This document shows, piece by piece, positions 8,745 to 16,985 of a DNA stretch of 64,000 nucleotides. The notes under the pieces are model-generated. The model was not told where the DNA came from and made no database searches. It saw nothing but the letters and a program-made list of their open reading frames with translations. This DNA comes from Leifsonia sp. 1010. GTDB lineage: Bacteria; Actinomycetota; Actinomycetes; Actinomycetales; Microbacteriaceae. Position numbers and translations under genes: made by a program. Location of the stretch: positions 248,001-312,000 of the forward strand of contig NZ_JAVDSL010000004.1 in NCBI RefSeq assembly GCF_031455295.1, in the 5' to 3' direction. How positions within the stretch are numbered: position 1 is the stretch's first letter; each line of letters begins with the position of its first letter.

Positions 8745-8769
8745 TTTGTTAGTAAAGCTTACGAACAAA
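8745..8769. promoter_or_regulatory. Palindromic ROK-type operator
   Basis: TTTGTTAGTAA, a 3-base centre AGC, then TTACGAACAAA: 11-bp arms with one mismatch. It is AT-rich in a GC-rich genome. The shape resembles ROK (NagC/Mlc/XylR-type) operators. It lies against the regulator start codon and covers its -10 region, and is also upstream of the divergent SDR gene. Confidence 0.75.
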
Positions 8770-8779
8770 TGAATTGCAA
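8751..8779 (-). promoter_or_regulatory. Promoter of the ROK regulator (leaderless)
   Basis: -35 TTGCAA (8779-8774), 17-bp spacer, -10 TTTACT (8756-8751). Transcription would begin at about the A of the ATG at 8743. The operator overlaps the -10 element. Confidence 0.55.
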
Positions 8780-8852
8780 GAGACGAAACGAAGTTGTTAC
8801 ACGGACTCCGCGTGGTCCCGACTTCCGTTCTGCGCGCCCTCCGACCCGGGAT

Positions 8853-8858
8853 TAGGCT
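8853..8858 (+). promoter_or_regulatory. -10 element of leaderless SDR gene
   Basis: TAGGCT followed by six bases and the ATG at 8865; there is no ribosome site between. The start of transcription would coincide with the start codon. Confidence 0.55.
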
Positions 8859-8864
8859 CCCTCC

Positions 8865-9656
8865 ATGGTCACTGAAGCCCCCGCCGCATCCACCCGCGAT
8901 CCGTTCACGCTCACCGGTTCGCGTGCCCTCGTCACCGCCGCCAGCCGCGGCCTCGGCCGAGAGATCGCGCTCGAGCTGGCCGGCCAGGGCGCCGACGTCG
9001 TGCTCGGCGTCCGCGACCCCGATGGCTCGGCCGACCTGGTCGACGAGCTGCGGGCGTTCGGCATCGACGCGGTGGCGATCCGGATGGATGTGCTCGATCT
9101 TGCCGCTTGCCGCGCGGCCATCGACGGGGTCACGACGGAGCGCGGTCCGATCGACATCCTCGTCAACAACGCCGGTGGCGGGATCGACTCCCCCGCCTTC
9201 GAGGTCACCGAGGACGACTTCGACCACGTCTGGCAGCTCAACACGCGCTCGACGTTCTTCCTGTCACAGCACGTCGCGAAGAGCATGCGGGAGAACGGAG
9301 GCGGCGCGATCGTGAACGTCGCGTCGCAGGCCGGGCTCGTGGCGCTGCCCGGTGAGGCGTCGTACTGCGCGGCGAAGGCCGCCGTCGTGCACCTGACGCG
9401 CTGCTTGGCCGTCGAGTGGGGCCCGTACGGCATCCGCGTCAACGCCGTCGCGCCGACCTTCATCGAGACCGACGGCACCTCCGCGGCACTCTCGGACGAC
9501 GCGTTCCGTGCCGACACCGCCGAGCGCATCGCCGCGCTCCACCGCATCGGCGAGCCGCGCGAGGTCTCGGGAGCGGTCGCGTTCCTGGCGTCGCCGTCGG
9601 CATCCCTCATCACCGGCCAGACCCTCGCCATCGACGGCGGCTGGACCGCCCGCTGA
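8865..9656 (+). CDS. Short-chain dehydrogenase/reductase
   Basis: NAD(P)-dependent oxidoreductase of unknown substrate, 263 residues, classical SDR length. The cofactor motif TAASRGLGRE is at 24-33 (first Gly of the usual TGxxxGxG replaced by Ala), NNAG at 101-104, and the catalytic set Ser154, Tyr167, Lys171. The C-terminus AIDGGWTAR is typical of the family. It is transcribed divergently from the ROK regulator, so it may share the operator, but a role in sugar metabolism is only suggested by position. Confidence 0.88.
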   Translation: MVTEAPAASTRDPFTLTGSRALVTAASRGLGREIALELAGQGADVVLGVRDPDGSADLVDELRAFGIDAVAIRMDVLDLAACRAAIDGVTTERGPIDILVNNAGGGIDSPAFEVTEDDFDHVWQLNTRSTFFLSQHVAKSMRENGGGAIVNVASQAGLVALPGEASYCAAKAAVVHLTRCLAVEWGPYGIRVNAVAPTFIETDGTSAALSDDAFRADTAERIAALHRIGEPREVSGAVAFLASPSASLITGQTLAIDGGWTAR

Positions 9657-9678
9657 CCCGCTGCTGACCCGCTTAACG

Positions 9679-9731
9679 ATTCGTGCCGAATGTGCGTTCT
9701 CGCGTCGCGATAGCGCACATTCGGCACGAAT
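9679..9731. terminator. 53-bp palindrome between convergent SDR and icd genes
   Basis: Perfect 18-bp arms (9679-9696 and 9714-9731, ATTCGTGCCGAATGTGCG and complement) around a 17-base loop. It could end transcription from both sides. Its architecture (AT-containing arm with GTGCG at the inner end) is reminiscent of the 66-bp palindromes at 823 and 3076 but the sequence differs. Confidence 0.65.
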
Positions 9732-9744
9732 GTGTGAGGGAGGA

Positions 9745-10959
9745 TCAGCCCAGGCGCGCCTTCAGGTTCTCGCTGATGGCGTCCAGGAACTCCTCCGTGG
9801 TGAGGAACTTCTGCTCCGGGCCGACGAGGAGCGCGAGGTCCTTCGTCATCTTGCCCTCCTCGACCGTCTTCACGACGACGTCCTCGAGGGTGTGCGTGAA
9901 GTCGATGAGGTCCTGGTTGCCGTCGAGCTTGCCGCGGTGCGCGAGGCCGCGCGTCCAGGCGAAGATCGAGGCGATCGGGTTGGTCGAGGTCGGCTTGCCC
10001 TGCTGGTACTGGCGGTAGTGGCGGGTCACCGTGCCGTGCGCGGCCTCCGCCTCGACGACCGAGCCGTCCGGCGTGGTCAGCACAGAGGTCATCAGGCCGA
10101 GCGAGCCGAAGCCCTGCGCGACGGTGTCGGACTGCACGTCGCCGTCGTAGTTCTTGCAGGCCCAGACGTAGCCGCCCTCCCACTTGAGGCTGGAGGCGAC
10201 CATGTCGTCGATGAGGCGGTGCTCGTAGGTGAGGCCGGCCGCGTCGAACTTCTCCTTGTACTCGGTGTCGAAGACCTCCTGGAACAGGTCCTTGAAGCGG
10301 CCGTCGTAGGCCTTCAGGATCGTGTTCTTGGTCGACAGATACACCGGGTACTGACGGTCGAGGCCGTAGTTGAACGACGCGCGCGCGAAGTCGCGGATGG
10401 ACGCGTCCTGGTTGTACATGCCCATCGCGACGCCGGCGCCCGGCGCCTGGTAGATCTCGAAGGACTGCGCCTCGCCGCCGTCGGCCGGCTGGAAGCTCAT
10501 CGTGAGCGTGCCGGGGCCGTCGAACGTGAAGTCGGTGGCGCGGTACTGGTCGCCGAAGGCGTGACGGCCGATGACGATCGGCTTGTTCCAGCCGGGGACG
10601 AGCCGCGGGATGTTGGAGATGATGATCGGCTCGCGGAAGACGACACCGCCGAGGATGTTGCGGATCGTGCCGTTCGGGCTCTTCCACATCTTCTTCAGGC
10701 CGAACTCCTCGACGCGCGCCTCGTCGGGCGTGATGGTCGCGCACTTCACGCCGACGCCGTGCTTCTGGATGGCGTGGGCCGCGTCGATCGTGATCTGGTC
10801 GTCGGTCTCGTCGCGCTTCTGGATGCCGAGGTCGTAGTACTCGAGGTTCACATCGAGGTACGGGTGGATGAGAGAGTCTTTGATGGCCTTCCAGATGATG
10901 CGTGTCATCTCGTCGCCGTCGAGTTCGACGACCGTTCCGTCAACCTTGATCTTGTCCAT
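9745..10959 (-). CDS. icd: NADP-dependent isocitrate dehydrogenase, homodimeric type
   Basis: TCA-cycle enzyme converting isocitrate to 2-oxoglutarate with NADPH formation. The 404 residues and the N-terminus ([18 protein letters not shown]) identify the dimeric, eukaryote-like subfamily and not the monomeric 740-residue form found in some actinobacteria. Substrate-binding SPNGTIRN and NADP-site segments ([12 protein letters not shown]) are present. The ribosome site AGGAGA precedes the ATG. A palindrome at 11018-11035 lies upstream. Confidence 0.96.
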   Translation of the reverse strand: MDKIKVDGTVVELDGDEMTRIIWKAIKDSLIHPYLDVNLEYYDLGIQKRDETDDQITIDAAHAIQKHGVGVKCATITPDEARVEEFGLKKMWKSPNGTIRNILGGVVFREPIIISNIPRLVPGWNKPIVIGRHAFGDQYRATDFTFDGPGTLTMSFQPADGGEAQSFEIYQAPGAGVAMGMYNQDASIRDFARASFNYGLDRQYPVYLSTKNTILKAYDGRFKDLFQEVFDTEYKEKFDAAGLTYEHRLIDDMVASSLKWEGGYVWACKNYDGDVQSDTVAQGFGSLGLMTSVLTTPDGSVVEAEAAHGTVTRHYRQYQQGKPTSTNPIASIFAWTRGLAHRGKLDGNQDLIDFTHTLEDVVVKTVEEGKMTKDLALLVGPEQKFLTTEEFLDAISENLKARLG

Positions 10960-11017
10960 GGTTCTCCTGGGGTGTCTGCCGTTTTACGCCGACGACAGCT
11001 TACCCGAGCGCGACAAC

Positions 11018-11035
11018 TATCTTGACATCGAGACA
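11018..11035. promoter_or_regulatory. Candidate operator upstream of icd
   Basis: Imperfect inverted repeat TATCTTGA-CA-TCGAGACA (6 of 8 arm positions match), about 60 bases before the icd start. The core resembles the MarR-family (TamR-like) TCTTGA-N2-TCAAGA sites that I associate with aconitase and isocitrate dehydrogenase genes in Streptomyces. That link is from memory and unverified. Confidence 0.35.
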
Positions 11036-11093
11036 CTTTCTCCCAGCTGCCGGTCGGGTGCGGCGCGACTATGCCGCGGTCGCTCGCGCACGT

Positions 11094-11099
11094 TACCCT
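11094..11099 (+). promoter_or_regulatory. -10 element of leaderless GNAT gene
   Basis: TACCCT, six bases, then the ATG at 11106. No ribosome site is present. This supports the internal ATG over the longer open frame that begins at 11022. Confidence 0.5.
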
Positions 11100-11105
11100 T
11101 TCGTC

Positions 11106-11558
11106 ATGGCTGAGTTGAGACTGGAAGAGTTGAGCGCGCGGACCGTCGTGGCGGCGAACGCGCTGACGCTGAAGCCGGGCCAGGAGCAGTTCATCGCTCC
11201 CGTGTCCTACTCGGCCGCGGCCGCGGTCGCCGATCCGAACACCTCGTGGCAGCGCGTCGTGCTCGACGGCGACGAGGTGGTCGGCTTCATCATGGGCAAC
11301 TTCGACCCGAACGCCGAGCACGAGGAGTTCAAGGCCATCCTCTGGCGGATCAACGTCGACGCCGACGACCAGGGTCGCGGCATCGGCACGTTCGCCGTGC
11401 GTGCTCTCGCCGACGAGGCGCGCGCCCGTGGCCACCAGCGCCTCTACGTGATCTGGGAGTCGGGCGAGCTCGGGCCGGAGCAGTTCTTCCTGCGCAGCGG
11501 CTTCCAGCCGGTCGGCGAGACCCAGTACGGCGAGACGATCGGTGCCCTCGATCTCTGA
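11106..11558 (+). CDS. GNAT-family N-acetyltransferase
   Basis: Acetyl-CoA-dependent acetyltransferase, 150 residues. The start MAELRLEELS was chosen because a TANNNT -10 box sits six bases before it. The acetyl-CoA pyrophosphate loop is in DDQGRGIGTFAVRALADEA (about residues 86-104). The C-terminal strand (QFFLRSGFQPVGE) is also typical, and similar proteins are annotated as spermidine/amine acetyltransferases. The substrate cannot be read from sequence. Its last 17 bases overlap the alkyltransferase-like gene, indicating a two-gene operon. Confidence 0.85.
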   Translation: MAELRLEELSARTVVAANALTLKPGQEQFIAPVSYSAAAAVADPNTSWQRVVLDGDEVVGFIMGNFDPNAEHEEFKAILWRINVDADDQGRGIGTFAVRALADEARARGHQRLYVIWESGELGPEQFFLRSGFQPVGETQYGETIGALDL

Positions 11559-11910
11559 CCCGGAGCCCGACCCGGAGGACGCGGCGAGCGCATCCTTCGT
11601 CGAGCGGGTGCTCGAGGTCGTGGATGCGATCCCGCCCGGGTTCGTGATGACCTACGGGGATGTGGCGGCGACGCTGGGGTCGCGTGCGGCCCGGATGGTC
11701 GGCCAGGTCATGGCGTACTACGGCTCGGACGTGCCGTGGTGGCGGGTCGTGCGGGCCAGCGGGCACCCCGCGGCGGGTCACGAGCACATCGCGCTGCAGC
11801 ACTACCGCGCGGAGGGCACTCCCCTGCTGGGCGGCGGAAAGTCGCCGTACCGGGTAGATTTGCGGGCGGCCCGCTTCGACGACGCGCGGAATCATCCCTC
11901 CGACCGATGA
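11542..11910 (+). CDS. Alkyltransferase-like (ATL) DNA-binding protein
   Basis: Small 122-residue relative of O6-alkylguanine-DNA alkyltransferase. It keeps the HTH region (FVMTYGDVAATLGSRAARMVG) and LLGGGKSPYRVD-type tail, but the reactive-Cys motif PCHRV is replaced by PWWRV (Trp66). ATL proteins with Trp at this position bind alkylated guanine and flag it for nucleotide excision repair without removing the alkyl group. It overlaps the GNAT gene by 17 bp. Confidence 0.85.
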   Translation: MPSISDPEPDPEDAASASFVERVLEVVDAIPPGFVMTYGDVAATLGSRAARMVGQVMAYYGSDVPWWRVVRASGHPAAGHEHIALQHYRAEGTPLLGGGKSPYRVDLRAARFDDARNHPSDR

Positions 11911-11971
11911 ACCATTCAGTTCCGTAGTGTTCACTCGTAGGAGATCCTTGTCCCTTTCCCCTGGAGCTGCC

Positions 11972-12397
11972 GTGCCCCGCATCCGAACCGCCGGAGTCAT
12001 CGCGACGACGTCCGCCCTCGCCCTGGCCCTGTCCGGATGCTCGGTGCTGACCGCGTTCGAGCCTCACGTCGACTCCGCGATCTGGGACACGGCCAAGGAG
12101 ATGAAGGCGTCGAACACGGCCCTCTTCGGCTCACCGACGTTCGTGCCGGACGACGCGACGGTCATCCGCGTCGACTACGACACCCAGAACGGGTCGGCGA
12201 TCATGACGTACACATCGCACACGCGGGTCGCGCCCAACACCTGCCAGAAGGACACCGCGATCCCGAAGCCTGCGATCGAGGACAGCTGGTGGCCGGTTCA
12301 AGGCATCCCGGACAAGGCCTCGGACTGCGGTGGCGGCTGGGTCGCGTTCGCTGTCGGCGACCAGGTGTGGGCCGCGAAGGCTCCCACGTCGAAGTAG
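11972..12397 (+). CDS. Hypothetical lipoprotein
   Basis: Secreted, lipid-anchored protein of 141 residues with no function that I recognise. The signal peptide begins VPRIRTAGVI and ends at lipobox ALSGC (Cys23). Two further cysteines (in NTCQKD and SDCGGG) could form a disulfide outside the cell. The GTG at 11972 has GGAG six bases upstream; a TTG at 11948 with AGGAG and a GTG at 11927 are alternative starts in the same frame. It follows the ATL gene closely and ends 18 bp from the convergent small membrane protein gene. Confidence 0.7.
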   Translation: MPRIRTAGVIATTSALALALSGCSVLTAFEPHVDSAIWDTAKEMKASNTALFGSPTFVPDDATVIRVDYDTQNGSAIMTYTSHTRVAPNTCQKDTAIPKPAIEDSWWPVQGIPDKASDCGGGWVAFAVGDQVWAAKAPTSK

Positions 12398-12415
12398 GCC
12401 GGTACCCGCGGGCGG

Positions 12416-12715
12416 TCAGTGGAACTGCGGGATGATCAGCCAGATCCCATAGAGCACCGCGGCGACGCCGATGGCGAAGCAGACGACCGCTCCGACCGTC
12501 GCGGTGAGCGGGCGTCGCCCGGTCCGCACGCTCGCCGCTCCGCCGTCGGCGTCCAACGGAGCGCCGACGGCCAGCAGCCGCAGGGCGACCGCGTAACTGA
12601 TCACGACCACCGTCGTCGCCGCGAACGCGACCAGCAGCACCACGACGAACGAACCCCAGTCCACGCCGAGGAACGAGCCGTCGGGGGCCGCCGTGTTGAC
12701 GATCAGCTGTCGCAT
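12416..12715 (-). CDS. Small membrane protein linked to phosphate transporter
   Basis: 99-residue protein with two or three hydrophobic segments (about 16-42, 68-95) and no recognised family. It directly follows the PiT gene. AGGAGG lies seven bases before the ATG at 12715; an ATG at 12719-12721 overlapping the PiT stop (ATGA) is possible but too close to the ribosome site. Small membrane partners of PiT transporters are frequent at this place in actinobacteria, so an accessory role is likely but not shown. Confidence 0.7.
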   Translation of the reverse strand: MRQLIVNTAAPDGSFLGVDWGSFVVVLLVAFAATTVVVISYAVALRLLAVGAPLDADGGAASVRTGRRPLTATVGAVVCFAIGVAAVLYGIWLIIPQFH

Positions 12716-12717
12716 CC

Positions 12718-13899
12718 TCATCCCTCCTGCCCGGCGCCCACGGACGCCGTCGCGCGCGAGCCGGTCGCGTCGCCCTCGGCCTCGTCGCCCTCGCCGTCGT
12801 TGACGTTGTGCCGGGTGACCGGGTTGCGGCGCGAGAGCGCCCACAGTCCGAGACCGGCGAGGAGCCCGACCACGGCGACACCGATGAGTCCGATCAGGCT
12901 GGCCGAGGCGATCCAGGCCGCCAGTCCTCCCACCAGTGCCGCCGCGGGCAGCGTCACCACCCAGGCCGTCGCGATCCGCCCGACGACGCCCCAGCGCACC
13001 GAGGCGAGCTTCTTGCCGAGGCCGCTGCCCACGACGGCACCCGAGGTGACCTGCGTGGTGGAGAGGGCGAAGCCGAGGTGCGACGAGACCAGGATGGTGG
13101 CGGCGGACGACGTCTCTGCCGCGAAGCCCTGGGGAGCCTTCACGTCGGTGATCCGCTTGCCGACCGTGCGCATGATCCGCCAGCCGCCGAGGTAGGTGCC
13201 GAGCGCGATCGCCAGGCCGCACGAGACGATCACCCAGAACGGCGGCGCGCTTCCGGAGCTCAGGTAACCGGCGGCGATCAGCGTGAGGGTGATGACGCCC
13301 ATGGTCTTCTGGGCGTCGTTCGTGCCGTGGGCGAGCGAGACGAGGGAGGCGGAGACGGTCTGGCCGTGCCGGAACCCGGCCTCCGCGCCGTGGACGCGCG
13401 CATTCCGGGTGATGCGGTAGGCCGCGAAGGTGGCCACCAGGGCGACGCCTCCCGCGACCAGGGGCGACAGCAGAGCGGGGACGATCACCTTGCTCAGCAG
13501 CACGCCCCAGTCCACGGCTCCGAAACCGGCTCCGATCACGGCGGCGCCGATCAGTCCCCCGAACAGCGCATGCGTCGAGCTCGACGGCAGGCCGAAGTAC
13601 CAGGTGACGAGGTTCCACAGCACCGCGCCGACCAGGCCGGCGAAGATCATCGTCGGGGTGATGTCGACACCCGACGACCCCTCTTTGATGACGCCGCCGG
13701 AGATCGTCTGGGCGACCGCGGTCGACAGGAACGCGCCCACCAGGTTGAGGACGGCCGAGATGAGCACGGCCGTGCGGGGCTTGAGTGCGCCGGTGGCGAC
13801 GGAGGTCGCCATCGCGTTGGCGGTGTCGTGGAAGCCGTTCGTGAAGTCGAAGACGAGGGCGACGACGATCACGGCGACGACCGTGACGAGGATGTCCAT
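12718..13899 (-). CDS. Inorganic phosphate transporter, PiT family
   Basis: Low-affinity phosphate (metal-phosphate/H+) symporter in the plasma membrane, 393 residues, ten or more helices. Both PiT signature repeats are visible: DFTNGFHDTANAMATSV at about residues 18-34 and VSLAHGTNDAQKTMGVI in the second half. No regulatory PhoU gene is adjacent. It forms a two-gene unit with the small membrane protein downstream. Confidence 0.94.
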   Translation of the reverse strand: MDILVTVVAVIVVALVFDFTNGFHDTANAMATSVATGALKPRTAVLISAVLNLVGAFLSTAVAQTISGGVIKEGSSGVDITPTMIFAGLVGAVLWNLVTWYFGLPSSSTHALFGGLIGAAVIGAGFGAVDWGVLLSKVIVPALLSPLVAGGVALVATFAAYRITRNARVHGAEAGFRHGQTVSASLVSLAHGTNDAQKTMGVITLTLIAAGYLSSGSAPPFWVIVSCGLAIALGTYLGGWRIMRTVGKRITDVKAPQGFAAETSSAATILVSSHLGFALSTTQVTSGAVVGSGLGKKLASVRWGVVGRIATAWVVTLPAAALVGGLAAWIASASLIGLIGVAVVGLLAGLGLWALSRRNPVTRHNVNDGEGDEAEGDATGSRATASVGAGQEG

Positions 13900-13996
13900 C
13901 GGCGGTCCTTCCGGGAAGGTTGACGGGCACGCGATGCGCCCACCCCCTGAGTACGCCGATCCCCGTCCGCCTTCGTGAACGGCGGATGAATTCTGG

Positions 13997-15835
13997 TCAG
14001 GAACCCTGCACCGGGATGGTGAGCTCGATGATCGTGCCGAGGCCCTCGACCGAGCGCACCTCGGCCCGGCCGGACACGGCCTCCACCCGGTCGCGCAGGC
14101 CCTCGAGACCGCCGCCCGGCTCGATGCGGGCGCCGCCCTGTCCGTCGTCCTTCACGATGACGGTCACCGTCGCGTCCGCACGCGACACCGTGACGGTGCA
14201 CGTGCGAGCGCGCGCGTGCTTCGCAGCGTTGGCGAGCGCCTCCGAGACGCAGTAGTAGATGGTCTCCTCCACGACCTCGGGCAGCCGGTCGACGATGTCC
14301 ACGTGGACCTCGACCGGCACGTGACTCCGGAGTCCGAGCTCCTCGATCGCCGAACGCAGGTCGCCGTCGCTCAGCACCGTGGGGTGGATGCCGCGGGCGA
14401 GCTCCCGCAACTCGCGGAGGGCGTCCGCGAGCTGCTCGGACGCGCGCTGCAGGTCGCCGGCGAGCTCCTCGTCGCCGTGCGCCTCGGCCTTCGACGTCGC
14501 GATGCGGAGGCTGATGGCCAGCGAGACGAGCTGCTGCTGGCTGCCGTCGTGGAGGTCGCGCTCCAGCTTCCGGCGAGCGAGGTAGCCTTCCTCGACGATG
14601 CGCAGCCGCGACTCCCGCAGTTCCTGGATGGTGCGCTCCAGCCTCCCGCGCAGCCGGTCGTTGTCGACGGAGAGCAGGAGCGCCGACGAGACGGCATCGA
14701 GAAGGCGGTCGTCCTGGCTGAGTGCCACGTCGTGCTCGATGAGGGCGATCGGTCCCTGATCCGAGTCGATAGCGAGCACCGAGCGACCCGGCCGGTCGGT
14801 CGGACCGGCGTCCGGCATCGGCCTTCCGTCGCTGGTCTGGTAGCTCTGCAGCGGCTCGTCCCACCAGAACACGCGCAGGGATCCGTCGTGCAGCATCCGC
14901 GCGAGGCTCGACTCCCACAGACCGCGGTCGACCTTGTCGCGCGCGACGATGACGAGGTCCGCCATCCGCGAGCGCAGTCCCCGCGCGTAGAGCACACCGC
15001 CGACGAACGCCGGAGGGATCAACGCGATCGCGACCGGCGGGATGAACTGCAACCATCCGCCGTCCCAGCCGAACGCGAAGCTCAGCGAGTCCTGCACCGT
15101 GCCGTAGCACCAGAGCAGGATGGCGAGCGGCATCACGAAGGCCACCCGGCGGGCCGGGAGGGAGCTGGTGAACCAGCGGGCGATCAGGCGGGCCGCGACG
15201 GTCAGCATGAGCGCGAGCCCCACGAAGCGCCACGCCAGCCCCAGCCAGTAGTCGGCCGTGTCGCTGGGCAGCACGGCGTAGGGATTCATCACGCACCCGC
15301 ACTCGGTCGGCTCGGGCGACGAGAACAGCAAGGTGCCGCCGAGACGCACCGCGAAGGCGATGGAGATGGCCAGCAGAATGGCGCGGTCGAAACGCGCGAC
15401 CAGCCTCCCCGTCGGGTAGCAGAGCACGAGGAGCCCGACCAGCACCGCCCACAGGTCCGTCACGCCCTGCACCCACGGCCACACCCAGCCCCACTGCCGG
15501 ACCAGCGGATACCAAGCGCCCGCCGACCAGAAGAAGGCGGCCCCGACCATCAGCCAGCCGGGGATGGGACTGCGCACGATCCGCCAGGCGATCACCGCGC
15601 AGACGACGTAGACGACCGCGACCGAGACGAAGACGATGGCCCAGCCGACGCCCGAGGGACGCGGCCCGTAGTCCCCGGTGAGCGCGCTGAGCACCTGCGC
15701 CGTGACGTTCGACGCGATGGCGACCGTGACGGCCAGCGCACGGAGGATCAGCCGGCCCGTGCCCGGTCGGGCGGGGGCGACGCCGACATCACCGGTGCGC
15801 GCGGCCTCCGGATGCGCCGGGAGCGCGGCATCCAT
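13997..15835 (-). CDS. Sensor histidine kinase, NarL/DegS-like with N-terminal multi-helix membrane domain
   Basis: Membrane sensor kinase of 612 residues. About eight hydrophobic helices fill residues 35-310, followed by a linker, then a HisKA_3 dimerisation domain with phospho-acceptor His429 in RDLHDGSQQQLVS. An HATPase_c domain follows (EALANAAKHARA N-box, VKDDGQGGA G-box). The ATG at 15835 lies five bases after the response-regulator stop. The gene is co-transcribed with the regulator. The stimulus is unknown. Confidence 0.9.
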   Translation of the reverse strand: MDAALPAHPEAARTGDVGVAPARPGTGRLILRALAVTVAIASNVTAQVLSALTGDYGPRPSGVGWAIVFVSVAVVYVVCAVIAWRIVRSPIPGWLMVGAAFFWSAGAWYPLVRQWGWVWPWVQGVTDLWAVLVGLLVLCYPTGRLVARFDRAILLAISIAFAVRLGGTLLFSSPEPTECGCVMNPYAVLPSDTADYWLGLAWRFVGLALMLTVAARLIARWFTSSLPARRVAFVMPLAILLWCYGTVQDSLSFAFGWDGGWLQFIPPVAIALIPPAFVGGVLYARGLRSRMADLVIVARDKVDRGLWESSLARMLHDGSLRVFWWDEPLQSYQTSDGRPMPDAGPTDRPGRSVLAIDSDQGPIALIEHDVALSQDDRLLDAVSSALLLSVDNDRLRGRLERTIQELRESRLRIVEEGYLARRKLERDLHDGSQQQLVSLAISLRIATSKAEAHGDEELAGDLQRASEQLADALRELRELARGIHPTVLSDGDLRSAIEELGLRSHVPVEVHVDIVDRLPEVVEETIYYCVSEALANAAKHARARTCTVTVSRADATVTVIVKDDGQGGARIEPGGGLEGLRDRVEAVSGRAEVRSVEGLGTIIELTIPVQGS

Positions 15836-15839
15836 GGGG

Positions 15840-16523
15840 TCAGGCGTCCCGGCCGAGGAAGCGCAGCACCGCGAGCACCCGTCGATGGCCCTCGGCGGAG
15901 TCCTCCACACCCAGCTTCGCCATGATGTGCCCGATGTGGGATTCGACGGTGCGGAGGCTCAGGTGCAGCTCGGTCGCGATGCCGACGTTCGACTTGCCCT
16001 CCGCCATCAGCCGCAGCACGTCCCGTTCCCGTGAGGAGAGCGACTCGACCGTCGCCTCCGACGACCGCGCGGTGACGAGCAGCTGCACGACTTCCGGATC
16101 GACGACCGAGCCGCCGCGCGCGACGGTGCGGACCGCGGTGACCAGGGTGTCGGCGTCGGCGACGCGGTCCTTGAGCAGATAGCCGGTGCCGCTGCCGGCG
16201 CTCATCGCGCGGATCGCGTACGACGCGGTGGTGTACATGGAGAGAAGCAGGATGCCGGCGCGCGAGCCGCTCGCTCGCAGGCGTTCGAGAGCCCGCAGCC
16301 CCTCGTCGGTGTGGGTGGGCGGCATCTTGATGTCGAGGACGATCGCGTCCACATCCCCGTCGGTCGCGACGGCGCGCAGGAGTTCCTCGGCGGTGTCCAC
16401 CGAGGCGACGACCTCCATACCGCCCGCGCGCAGGATCTGTCCGATCCCCTCGCGCAGCAGCACTGCATCGTCGGCGACGGCCACTCTGAGCGCGCGAGAC
16501 TCTACAGTCTGTCCCCCGCTCAC
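15840..16523 (-). CDS. Response regulator, NarL/LuxR family
   Basis: DNA-binding partner of the adjacent kinase, 227 residues. The receiver domain has the acidic pocket ADD at 17-19, phospho-Asp64 (VLDIKMPP) and Lys in LLKDRVAD. The LuxR helix-turn-helix covers about 160-205 (LSSRERDVLRLMAEG). The GTG start has no ribosome site but has TAAGGT seven bases upstream overlapping the previous stop codon, so an internal leaderless promoter is possible. Confidence 0.92.
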   Translation of the reverse strand: MSGGQTVESRALRVAVADDAVLLREGIGQILRAGGMEVVASVDTAEELLRAVATDGDVDAIVLDIKMPPTHTDEGLRALERLRASGSRAGILLLSMYTTASYAIRAMSAGSGTGYLLKDRVADADTLVTAVRTVARGGSVVDPEVVQLLVTARSSEATVESLSSRERDVLRLMAEGKSNVGIATELHLSLRTVESHIGHIMAKLGVEDSAEGHRRVLAVLRFLGRDA

Positions 16524-16527
16524 GCGC

Positions 16528-16875
16528 TTACCTTAGCAGGGTGCGGATCGCCTCACCGGTCAGCTCGTCTTTGTTGATGAAACCCTCCGCGCCGCTGTCG
16601 GCGACGCGTCTTCCGTAGTCGGTCGCCGACCGGCTCGACGTGAGCACGACGGCGGCTCCGGTCGCCCGCATCGCGGGCACGATGTCGAAGCCGCTGGCGT
16701 CGGGCAGGCCGACGTCGAGCAGGACGACGTCCGGGGCGAGGCGACGGCTCAGCTCGATGCCGCCGGCAGCGGTCGCACTGTCGCCGACAACCATGAAGCT
16801 CTCCAGGCGGAGCAGCTCCGCCGCCTGTTCACGGAACCGCTCGTGGTCGTCGACGATCACAACGCGGAGGTACAT
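16528..16875 (-). CDS. Stand-alone receiver-domain protein
   Basis: 115-residue protein consisting only of a response-regulator receiver domain: acidic pocket DDH at 9-11, phospho-Asp54 (VLLDVGLP), Thr/Ser in VVLTSSRS and Lys in FINKDEL. There is no output domain. It is the first gene of the minus-strand receiver - regulator - kinase unit, four bases ahead of the NarL regulator gene. It may compete for phosphate or act by protein contact. The ATG at 16875 was chosen because the receiver fold starts directly there. Confidence 0.85.
   Translation of the reverse strand: MYLRVVIVDDHERFREQAAELLRLESFMVVGDSATAAGGIELSRRLAPDVVLLDVGLPDASGFDIVPAMRATGAAVVLTSSRSATDYGRRVADSGAEGFINKDELTGEAIRTLLR
16530..16535 (-). 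promoter_or_regulatory. Possible internal -10 element for the NarL regulator
   Basis: TAAGGT, six bases before the GTG at 16523. It overlaps the TAA stop of the receiver gene, so coincidence is possible. Confidence 0.3.
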
Positions 16876-16985
16876 GGCACCATCATCTCCGCACGCACCC
16901 CGAGGTTCATCCGTGCCTCCACGCAAACGGAATGAGGTGACCCCCCGGATGTGGGCCATCTGAGCCCAGGGCCAGGATGTGAGAC

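Noticed and set aside
6642-9227. 861-codon open frame on the minus strand across the binding-protein and ROK genes
   Set aside because: Arg/Gly/Pro-rich composition and overlap with two well-supported genes in another frame; a shadow caused by high GC.
11022-11027. TTGACA as a -35 box for the GNAT gene
   Set aside because: No -10-like hexamer lies 16-18 bases downstream; the hexamer is part of the palindrome upstream of icd.
13966-13986. Hairpin TCCGCC/GGCGGA after the histidine kinase gene as terminator
   Set aside because: Only a 6-bp stem with a 9-base loop and no T-run; too weak to call.
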